64,000 bases of DNA from Roridomyces roridus (Eukaryota > Basidiomycota > Agaricomycetes > Agaricales > Mycenaceae), in the NCBI GenBank assembly GCA_029378245.1, contig JARKIF010000002.1:2666001-2730000 (forward strand). Reading direction: 5' to 3'. This document shows positions 39,882 through 48,491 of the stretch, one piece after another; positions within the stretch are counted from its first letter, which is position 1, and each line of letters starts with the position of its first letter. The notes under the pieces are model-generated. The model was given only the letters and a program-made list of their open reading frames with translations. It did no database searches and was not told the DNA's origin. Made by a program: the position numbers and the translations under genes.

Positions 39882-41661
39882 ATGGATCACTTGAAACACA
39901 TTTGGTACTCTGAAGACGCCTCAGAGCTCGCAAAGGCCATCGCTTGCTATCTCTCCGAAGACGTAGCAGAGGACCCCAAGGATGTCGAAAACGCAAGGTT
40001 GACGCGTGAAAATGCTCTTCTCCAAGACAGTATCGACGAGATGAAGTCGGAGATCGCGCAACTACGTATACAGGTGCGGCGTCCAAATATGCAACCTCTC
40101 AGCATCCTTCATCCTGACGTTAGGAAGAATGCACCAGACAAAGCGATATGAAAAATGCTCTTCTTCAAGACAGTATCGACGATATGAAGTGGGAGATCGC
40201 GCAGCTACAGGTGCGGCGTACAACTATGCGACCTCGAAGCATCCTTCATCCCGATGTCAGGAAGAAAACACCAGAAAACGCGATCTTATTCAGGCATTGA
40301 ACTGCGGCAGACCGCAGTTCAGACAGCCGCCCGCAGAGATACTGCGACTGATTTGCAGTTTCGTGATACCCCCGTCATTCCTACTGGACCCATCTGTCTC
40401 CTGCGGCCCTGACTCTCCATGGTGTCAGTCAACCAGAGGGAAAATGGTTTTGACCAATGTTTGCCGCGCTTGGTACGGTACTGCCATTGAGATGCTTTAC
40501 GAGGAGGTTGCTCTTCGAAGCATCGGGCAGGTTTCCGCGCTGTTGCGGACGCTGAGGGGGCAAACATCCTTTGGGCCACTGATTCGCAAAATTGGGGTCC
40601 ACTGTGTCGTACCCGACGGATGCGGTGTCGTATTTGAGGCCGACCTGAAGGATTTGGTCGAACGCACGCCGAATCTAACCTCTGTCGTCTTGAATTCCAC
40701 TTGGCCATCCCCTCCGCCTGTTCCCCAGGCATTCGACCACATATCGTGGCCAATAACTCATATCGACTTTGGGTCGACATCTTACTCCGACCTCCACCCG
40801 CATATTGGCCATTTATCCTCCAGCTTGGTTTCGCTTTCGATCCGAATTCCACTCGATCTTCCTCCCCATCCTCCCTACACCCTCTCACGTCTTCAAAGCC
40901 TCATGTGTTTTGTGGTCGATCCCTCGCATACAGCACCATTCTCAGCTCTTCCTCTCCTTGCGGAGCGTTTGATCCTACCCAACCTAAACACTTTTTTCCT
41001 GCAGACCACCAACCGTGATCGACCCAATCAGATAAAGCACTGCGCGGCGTTTTGTAGACGATACGGGCGGACCCTGCGGACTGTTGATGTGCAGCCTTTC
41101 AGAATAGGATGGGAGGATTCACAAGACCGTTCCGAGCAAGTCACGAGTGCCGTCCAGGACATCCTCGACGGTTGCCCCCACTTGGAGCATCTCATTTTGC
41201 CGAGCTCCTTTGTCACAGATCGACAAACCTTCGAGCTCAGCCATCCCAGAATCAAATGGATCGACTTCTGGACATTGGGCGTCCTTTCCTGCCTGGATGC
41301 TGTCGATACGACAAATTTTCCCGTCCTCAAAGGAGTCCGTGAAATCTTGCTCTCGGCGAGTATCCTATTCACACACATCCCCACGGACATTCCCCCACAC
41401 CTCAACTTGGAAGAGCCCTTCGAGTTTGATTTTCCTGGCTTCTTCCTCCGCCATGGACCTGGTCGAATTTATCGATGTGATGCAGTGGACTCGATCGGAG
41501 AAGAGTACTCTGATTCAGACAGCAGCGATGAATCCTATTGCCCGGAAAGTGGTTCAGAGAGTTCGGATAGTGGTCCTTCAGAGTTGGGAAACGCAGAGTT
41601 ATCGGAAGACGAATGGGAGGCGGACCATGAAGGTGTCCTGGCGATTTACGATCACTTTTGA
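39882..41661 (+). CDS. F-box protein, tandem copy 1
   Basis: Three exons (39882-40073, 40124-40210, 40261-41661) give about 559 residues. A coiled coil (NALLQDSIDEMKSEIAQLR) comes first, followed by the F-box-like PPAEILRLICSFVIPPSFLL. Leu-rich repeat-like segments follow, such as FGPLIRKIGVHCVVPDGCG and HLEHLILPSSFV. The tail is acidic (SDSSDESYCPESGSES). The protein would bind Skp1 and pick substrates for SCF ubiquitin ligation; targets unknown. Exon 2 is a duplicate of the end of exon 1 plus its intron, so the coiled coil is repeated in frame. About three quarters of residues match copy 2 at 42365. It starts head to head with the Asteroid gene. Confidence 0.82.
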
Positions 41662-41727
41662 ATCTTCTCAATAAGGATTCTCAACGGCCAAAATACATTT
41701 TTTCACTTGGAACATACATGAAAGCAA

Positions 41728-41940
41728 CGGTCCAATGCACAAAACTGGATACTACATAGAGCATGCTCTAAAACTGTTCAAACCCAAAAGAGACACGGGC
41801 GTCTGCACCTGCCGCGGGAGAGTGGGCGACGACGCGCTGATTTCAACGAGAAGAGACGCGACTCTGATTTTCGAGGATACGTGCCGAGACCATGGAGCCA
41901 TCTGTGCAGATGGGTGTAAGCAAGTTGCAACAGTACAATT
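41728..41940. pseudogene. Duplication junction: bHLH 3' end fused to Asteroid 5' end
   Basis: Positions 41750-41868 match the reverse-strand 3' end of the bHLH gene (44096-44210) and still encode EISASSPTLPRQVQTP. Positions 41870-41940 match the Asteroid start region, including its start-codon context and the following GTGTAAGCAAGTTGCAACA. Both pieces are truncated. This is what a tandem duplication of the block 'Asteroid 5' end - F-box - bHLH 3' end' leaves behind. Confidence 0.8.
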
Positions 41941-42358
41941 GATAAGGTAGCGTCGAGCGGTGTCCGTGTTAAATCTATGCTGCGTTCAAGTACCTGCAGT
42001 GGGGAAAGAATAACTGATTTATCTTGAGCTGTCTTGCTGCGGCTTTCTTGGTGAATATGTAGATATATTTACTGAGTTGAAACTTTTGTCGGGGCGAGGT
42101 CGTGGAAACCCCAAGATCGAGGGCAGCGACGCGTTCGCCGTAACTCGGAGAAGTGTGTGTCGACGCGTCTAGCCGACTCGAAGGGCTTGACAGTGACCTC
42201 ACGCGACGTGGGCAGGGCGATTCCGAGGCGGAGAACTCGTTGTTGGTGCGCGTCCGTCCGAGTCGCGCTTGGTCGGGAGGAAAGCCCGCCTGATGTAAGC
42301 CAAACACATGCAAGCCACGTAAATCCGTCATCAGTGATCTAACGCCACCTCCTCGCTA
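41941..42358. mobile_element. 418-bp insertion, candidate MITE
   Basis: This stretch is absent from the equivalent place in copy 1 and is bounded by ACAATT on both sides (41935-41940 and 42359-42364), a candidate target-site duplication. TAGCG at 41948 and CGCTA at 42354-42358 begin imperfect inverted ends (TAGCGTCGAGCGGTG against TAGCGAGGAGGTGGC). No transposase is encoded. The short distance between left TSD and inverted end (7 bp) is a weakness. It lies directly upstream of the F-box copy 2 start codon. Confidence 0.5.
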
Positions 42359-42364
42359 ACAATT

Positions 42365-44017
42365 ATGCACTCGTGCCAGTGCTCTGAATGCTACCTCTCC
42401 GACGACGCCTCAGAGGATCACGGTCCCAAGGATGTCGAAATCGCAAGGTTGACGCGTAAAAATGCTCTTCTTCAAGACAGTATCGACGATCTGAAGCTCG
42501 AAATCGCGCAACTAAAGGTGCAGTGGCGTGTCCAACTACTATACAACCTCTCAACATCCTTCATCCCAATCTCTTAGGAAGAAAACATCAGACAACGCAA
42601 TCTTGTTCAGACATTGAACGGTGGCAGACGGCCGTTTAGACAGCCGCCACCAGAGATTCTGGGACTGATTTTCAGTTTCGTTCTCCCGCCCTCGTTCTTA
42701 CTCGACCCGTCTGTCTTCTGCGGCCCTGATTCTCCATGGTGTCAGGCAACCAGCTTAAAAATGGGTTTGACCAATGTTTGTCGGGCTTGGTACGGTCCTG
42801 CCGTCGGGATGCTCTACAAGGATGTTGCTTTTCGGAGTATTGGGCAGCTTTCCGCGTTGTTGCGGACGGTGAAAAGCCATACAGCCTATGGGCCACTGAT
42901 TCGCAAAATTGGGGTCCACTGTATCATACCCCGAGGATGCGGTGGCGTATTCGAGGCCGACCTAAAGGATTTAGTCGAGCGCACGCCGAATGTGACCTCT
43001 GTCGTCTTGAAATCCCCGTGGCCATCCCCGCCACCTGTTCCCAAGGCGTTCGACCACATATCATGGCCAATAACTCATATCGACTTTGGGTCGACATCCT
43101 ATTCCGACCTGCACCCGTATATTGGACATTTATCCCCCAGCCTGGTTTCTCTTTCGATCCAACTTCCTCTCGATCTTCCTTCCCACAACCCCTACACCCT
43201 CGGCCGTCTCCAAAGCCTCAGGTGTTTTGTGGCCAGTCCGTCGGATCCAGCCCCAGTCTCGGCTCTTCCTCTCCTTGCTGAGCGCTTGATCCTACCTCGT
43301 TTGAACACATTCCTCCTCCAGCTTCCTTCGACCAGCGACTTGGAGCGAAGCAATCAAATACGGCATTGCGCGACGTTTTGTAAACTATACAGCAAGACCC
43401 TCCGGACTGTTGATTTGCAGCCGTTCAGGATAGGATGGGAGGATTCCTTTGCACGAGGCTGTTCCGAGCAAATCACGAGCGCCGTCCAGGACTTGCTCGA
43501 TGCGTGCCCCCACCTGGAGCATCTCATTTTGCCGAGCTCCTTGGTTACAGATCGAGGAATTTTCGAGCTCAGTCATCCCAAGATCGAATGGATTGACTTC
43601 TGGACATTGCGCCGTTCCAGAAAACGGCAGTGCGTAATACATGCTGTCGATACCAAAAACTTTGCGGCCCTCAAAGGAGTTCGAAAAATCATGCTCTCTG
43701 CGAACATATTGTTCGCTCACATCCCCACGGACATTCCTCCACACCTCAACTTGGAAGAGCCTTTCGAGTTTGACTTTCCTGGCGTTTTCCTCCGCCATGG
43801 ACATGGTCGAATTTACCGATGTGATGCATTGGACTCGATCAGCGAAGATGGCCTGGTATTGAACTCGAACAGCGAAGAGGATGATGACGCCAGTTCTTGT
43901 GACACTTGGGGATCGGATGATTCGGCGGTGGGAAGCGAGGAATTATCAGGGGATGAATGGGAGGCGGACCATGAAGATGTCCTGGTGATTTACGATCAAC
44001 TTGAATCGTCCCAATAA
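42365..44017 (+). CDS. F-box protein, tandem copy 2
   Basis: Two exons (42365-42517 and 42578-44017) give about 530 residues. The coiled coil NALLQDSIDDLKLEIAQLK is followed by PPPEILGLIFSFVLPPSFLL (F-box) and the same Leu-rich segments as copy 1. It has one coiled-coil exon instead of two. The C-terminus is acidic (NSNSEEDDDASSCDTWG). Both copies keep open frames with different substitutions, so both look functional. The promoter region differs completely because of the insertion just upstream. Role as for copy 1: probable SCF substrate receptor. Confidence 0.82.
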
Positions 44018-44109
44018 GGATTCTCGACTGCCAAATACATTTTTTTACTCGGAACATACATAAAAGTAACGGTCCAATGCCCAAAACTTGATAGTACATA
44101 GAGCATGCT

Positions 44110-45090
44110 CTAACTCTTCCGCGTCAAACCCAAAAGAGAGGCGGGTGTCTGCACCTGCCGCGGGATCGTGGGCGACGACGCGCTGATTTCGAGGAGAAGA
44201 GACGCGGCGGACTCTTCCTCGGGTGTGCGAACGGAGAGAAGGGCCTGCGTGGCAATGGGCCCGAGGCTGAGGGCAGGAGGGAGCTGGGCAGGGGGCCTGG
44301 ACGGCGCAAATTGCGTCGACGAGGGCGGGGAGGGTAGATGCGAGCTAAACTCGGGGGATGCACGCGGCGAGGGGCGCAGGGCTGGGTCGATTTGGGACAG
44401 GTCGGGCAGCCAGGAAGAGATGGAAGGTAAACGTGCACCGCTGTAAGGCATCTGAGGCGAGGCGTCTGGGTGCAACCCGGGGCTTCGCTTCGCCTCTGGC
44501 AGCTGCTCGACGTCTGCAGCTGCAGATCGCTTCCGCTTCAACGACATGGAAGAGCAATTGGAACAACCCTGCTTGTTGGCTCGTTCCAATACCTCGACGC
44601 GCTCGACGAGCTCCTGCATATAGGACACAGTCCGAACAAGGATCTCGAGCTTGAACTCCTTCTCTTTCTCCTCCCGCTTTCCCGCAGGCTTCTTGGCGGC
44701 ACCTTTGGCCTCGTAATCCCCGTCCACTTCATCCTCTTCTTCGCCAACGGGACTAGGCTGTTGGCCGTGGTTGGACGGAACGAGCTGCCTCAGGGTCGCC
44801 AGTGCGTCGTTGATCTTGGTACGCCGTGCCTTTTCAATTATGGAGTGGTTGAGCTTGCGTTGGGCCTCTCGTGCCGTTCGAGAAAGGGTAGCAGGCTTCC
44901 GGCCACGCTTTGCCCCGGTAGTAGGGAGCTCAGGGTCCGTGGAAGGCCCCTTGGTGGTCTTCGGGGAGAGGACATGGCGAGGCTCTGGGAGGTATTCCGA
45001 GGCAGACGAGCTCTCTGACAGGGACCGAGGACGCTTTGCACGCGGCGGGTTGCAGCTTGCTGCGTAGATGTCGTTGGACTGGCCGGGCAT
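44110..45090 (-). CDS. bHLH transcription factor
   Basis: Single exon, 326 residues. The basic region and helix 1 read REAQRKLNHSIIEKARRTKI, followed by NDALATLRQLVPSNHG. A charged loop, enriched in Glu and Lys, precedes helix 2 (FKLEILVRTVSYMQELVERV). The N-terminus is Ser/Pro-rich, with NLS-like KRPRS and GAKRGRKP. The C-terminus is Pro-rich and ends LLGLTRKS. The basic-region residues His, Glu and Arg suggest E-box (CANNTG) binding. The long loop with a lysine/glutamate stretch is seen in other fungal bHLH factors. No close named orthologue is assigned. Its last ~30 codons were copied into the F-box tandem duplication. A perfect 38-bp palindrome lies 67 bp upstream of the start codon. Confidence 0.82.
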   Translation of the reverse strand: MPGQSNDIYAASCNPPRAKRPRSLSESSSASEYLPEPRHVLSPKTTKGPSTDPELPTTGAKRGRKPATLSRTAREAQRKLNHSIIEKARRTKINDALATLRQLVPSNHGQQPSPVGEEEDEVDGDYEAKGAAKKPAGKREEKEKEFKLEILVRTVSYMQELVERVEVLERANKQGCSNCSSMSLKRKRSAAADVEQLPEAKRSPGLHPDASPQMPYSGARLPSISSWLPDLSQIDPALRPSPRASPEFSSHLPSPPSSTQFAPSRPPAQLPPALSLGPIATQALLSVRTPEEESAASLLLEISASSPTIPRQVQTPASLLGLTRKS

Positions 45091-45156
45091 GAATAAATAG
45101 CGGTCGGCGAGGGTATGAGAAGAGAGGAGGTCTGAAGAAGGAGTTGTTTATCTACC

Positions 45157-45194
45157 GTCGTGTGAGGGCTCACGTTCTTGAGCCCTCACACGAC
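45157..45194. repeat. Perfect inverted repeat (16-bp arms, 6-bp loop)
   Basis: Arms 45157-45172 and 45179-45194 are exact reverse complements (GTCGTGTGAGGGCTCA). It is 67 bp upstream of the bHLH start codon, so it lies either in the promoter or in the 5' untranslated region. Confidence 0.85.
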
Positions 45195-45425
45195 CGAAAA
45201 TGAAGGCGGAGGAGCGCACGTTCATCGGATGCTGCTACCGATCTTGCCTTTTTTGGACAACTAACTGAAGCACACGACCTGCGCAATACAACTCATAGGC
45301 TGGGATGTACACTAATAATAAGTGGTAACCGACAGCTCTCGCCCTGGAATGATGACTCTGAGACGGGGAAGCTGTGAATTTGCAGCCCGACAACCTACAA
45401 AAAAATCAGTCCAAGGGGAGGTCAT
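45195..45425. other. Intergenic region upstream of the bHLH gene
   Basis: Holds the bHLH promoter side and the 3' flank of the next gene. No gene-like frame was seen. Confidence 0.35.
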
Positions 45426-46669
45426 TTAAGCGGCACACGCACGACTCACCCCAATGTGCGCCATGAATTTATTCAGATTGCGCTCCCGCGCACCATCAGC
45501 TTCGGTGCTGCATGGTAGCGGTGTGATTGGCAGCGCTTGCTCTGTGAGTCCATACTCGGTCACTAGAGTCTGCGCCTCTTCAGGTTTCAATGCGAATAGC
45601 GCCTTGAGATCGCGAGGGAAGAGCGGCGAAGCAGTCGGGGGTGCATCGTCGAGGTTGGGGATCGGCGTGGGCGGGACAGATTGGTCGGCACTCGGAAGCG
45701 GACGCAGCAGTGGCCGTAGTTCGGTTTGCAATGTTGTCGAGTTGAGCGCAGAGTTATGCTGGCGTGCTTCGCTGGACGCACAGTCAGGCGAGAGTTAAAA
45801 CGATGCGGAAATCTTACGAGTTGTGTAAGCTTCGCTGAACTTCAAAGATCTGACGCTTGTGTATCTTGGTCTGCTGCCGCAGGTGTTCTGGGATTTGGGT
45901 GCTCAGCTGGTGAAAGAGTTTGCAAGCGTGAAATGCAGATGAAAGCAAGCTTGCCTGTTGGGCAACTCTTTCTGGCACCTCTCGCCCCACTCGTTCACGA
46001 ATATGCGCCTTGATGTCTTCCGACAAGGCCTGCTTGACCGCTTCTTCGAGCAAAAGCTTCACGCTAGCCATTCGCGCTTCTTGCTCATTGATTTGTTCAG
46101 CAATCTCAGAACGGAGTTTCCTTATCTTGACAGGGGCTCGGTAAACCAGCTTAGCATGCAATGATCTAACTCGCACCTGCTGAGAAGCTTTCAAGGCCGG
46201 AGCAAGGGTGGCAACACGTTCGCTCTGTGTTCCCAGGCAGTCGAAAGTGGTTCCCAGAGCACTGACTACGCCTTGCATTGCGGCTACCAACTCCCCGACG
46301 GCCAGTAGTTCGGGGGTGAGAACCAAAGATATCTCTGTTTTGCTTGGTGATAGGCGAGTAGCACAAGAAAGAGAAGAGGTGAGGCTTGTCTGCATCGGGG
46401 TGGTTGAAATGGCAATCTTGGGTGGGGTCTCTGTCATTTCAGCCTCTGACAGTTTCATTCCAGGGGAAGCGGGTGGGGTCGAAAGACCGCCTGGCATCTT
46501 CATATCCGCCAGGGTGCTGAGTGCGGGGTTGCGGCTCAAGTCTGCGGTGGGACGTACATATTATACACACATGCGTTTGCAACGTGCTCAAGGCTATAGT
46601 GGGACTCTGTGGCGTAGCCAAGTCTTCTGTGTCCAATTGTGGGACATGATACCTAAAGAAGATTGGCAT
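45426..46669 (-). CDS. Hypothetical coiled-coil protein
   Basis: Coding blocks are clear but the 5' end is uncertain. One long exon (about 45840-46540) encodes a Ser/Thr-rich start (STPPASPGMKLSEAEM) and helical segments LAVGELVAAMQGVVSALG, RKLRSEIAEQINEQEARMAS and ELSTQIPEHLRQQTKIHK. A short intron joins EVQRSLHNS to EARQHNSALNS, and the last exon ends LNKFMAHIGVSRACAA. The charged heptad pattern predicts coiled coils. Possible starts are near 46669 (MPIFFRYHV) or inside the long exon (MKMPGG, 46504); the intron needed for the first is very short (29 nt), so I am unsure. No domain was recognised. Confidence 0.5.
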
Positions 46670-46874
46670 TAAGTGACCGATTTCCTTGTCGGCGTTCTGT
46701 GAGTTTCTGCCCAAGACCCTTGAGAAATTCGTGGAGAGATATCTAGATTGCAGAGTCGAAGCTTTGGAAAGTCGCGTCGATGCGGTGAAACTAGTCACTA
46801 GTAGTGGCCAAGAGCATCTGGCACGCGTGCCCGTGACCAGGTCCGTGCGCCGATTCGGCTGTCAATCATCAACT

Positions 46875-46884
46875 CTTATATAAG
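46875..46884. promoter_or_regulatory. Palindromic TATA element
   Basis: CTTATATAAG is its own reverse complement and can serve the reverse-strand gene at 45426 or the forward gene-like region from 46932. Confidence 0.4.
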
Positions 46885-46931
46885 CGACACAACTTTTTTT
46901 CTTGTCCACACCCTCATCATCCGATGCGTCC

Positions 46932-48350
46932 ATGCTCGCTCGCTCCCCCCGTCCCAGGTGTGTTTCTACCCCTGTTCCAGCGTCCTTCGACGTGATGAAA
47001 ATTTCCAAATCTTCGCGAGCTTCCCAATGTCTTACCGGACGTGGATGCGAGGTGCTTTTTGTGTCATAGTTACACTGATCGGTTTCCTTTGCTTTGCCTG
47101 TGTCCTCCCTTCCTCTGCCTCGAACTGACTTGTTTTTGGCTGCAGACGTGTGATGTTGCCGTGCAATTGCGGGAGAGAATCATAATGAATGGTGCGCGTC
47201 CTTTCCATACCTTTGCCCCCCCATCCCATACGATGATCTCCATAACAATTCAAACTAGAGTATCTGAGCTAAACGCTATGCTTTTTACTTCTACTCTGAT
47301 CTTCTCTCCTTGTCGTCGCTATCCATCTATACCCATACTAACAGAACTCTCATCTAGATCCTTCAAGTCCGTGACCTCGTTCGATTGGGTGAGCATCCAT
47401 GTCCAGTCTCAACTTGATGATAAATAGGAATTACCGCCTGAGCCGCAAGGCCCTGACGACAATTCCATGGCTGTATTTTTTAAAATATCCTGATTCCTTT
47501 TTCATCTCCTGCACCCGAGTCTTGTTTGCTGATACTGTTTCTGACAGGCCGCGCTCCGTTCTTGGTCTAACGGCAGGTTCGAGGATGCATGACGACGGGA
47601 AGCGGAAAATGTGAGCACTACACCCTTGTCTTTCTTTCATGATGCTATACACGACGGTCTTCGTACCTACATGCCGAAAATGCCCGCCACAGCTCATTTC
47701 TTCGGGCAACCCTTCTGATTCCATTATCATTATCCGCCCTATCCTCTTCACTATACTGACTTGCTTTTTGAGGTTCCTAAATGGTGCACCGTCAAGCCGT
47801 GAGTATTTTGCTCTTGCCTCCTGCGCGATGATACAAAGGAATTACCGCCTGAGCCGCAAGGCCCTGACGACAATTCCATGGCTGTATTTTTTAAATATAC
47901 TGACTCCATATTCTCGTCCACCTTGACGGTATCCTTACTGACACTTTGCTCAGGCTTCCTGTGTACCCTCCTTGTGTCCTTTCCTTGGTGACAGTGAGTC
48001 TTTCCCTGCCATCCATTACCTCTACGTGATGCTATACACGACGGTCTTCGTACCTACATGCCGAAAATGCCCGCCACAGCTCATTTCTTCGGGCACCCTC
48101 TCTGATCTCTTTTCTCCTCCGCCCTTGATCACACGCTGACTTCCGTTTCTCAGATAATGTGAGCCCAGTCCGTTGTCGAATCTCTTTCATCCCATCACGA
48201 TGATTCTCTTCAAAAAATATCAACTAGAAGCTGTTGCTGAGCTCCGCATGTGCGGGGCGTTGATTATAATTCCTTACTCTCTGACCCTCCTTCTCTTTGC
48301 CATTTCTGTAGGCAGTATTGCTGACTTTTTCGATAGCTGGGTTGGTACTC
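46932..48350 (+). CDS. Gene-like region with interleaved repeats; possible small membrane protein
   Basis: Splice-consistent pieces can be joined on the + strand. They begin MLARSPRPSF, then MSYRTWMRGAFCVIVTLIGF (hydrophobic), TCDVAVQLRERIIMN, ELSSRSFKSVTSFDW and ELPPEPQGPDDNSMA. The last, a 45-nt exon, occurs twice (47427 and 47838). Late in the region is another hydrophobic run, ELRMCGALIIIPYSLTLLLF, reminiscent of the membrane part of the DUF6535 family. I could not obtain one continuous reading through the middle, so it may be a multi-exon gene with duplicated exons, or a decaying one. Confidence in the exons near 47040-47500 is moderate and in the rest low. Confidence 0.35.
47416..48097 (+). 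repeat. Alternating direct repeats A-B-A'-B'
   Basis: Block A (47416-47498) recurs at 47827-47907, with its 56-bp core identical. Block B (47640-47708) recurs at 48029-48097, identical over 69 bp. The sequences between the blocks are unrelated or strongly diverged. Spacing A to A' is about 410 bp and B to B' 389 bp. Confidence 0.85.
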
Positions 48351-48491
48351 TATGTCGATAGTTACATACTTGTTCATGTCCCAGCGACGCTTTTCGCGCC
48401 CATGGTACTTAGAAATTGACAAATGATTTGTTTCTCATAATTAATTGAGACCTGATAATGAATCGGTGATCGCGGCTAGACACCAACTTCC

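Noticed and set aside
45157..45194. Palindrome as a Rho-independent terminator
   Set aside because: This is a eukaryotic nuclear sequence, there is no T-run after the hairpin, and it lies upstream of a start codon.
47041..47427. Single 128-codon open frame through the gene-like region
   Set aside because: Likely exon-intron-exon read-through: it contains good splice sites and the same frame on both sides, so it is described as exons instead.
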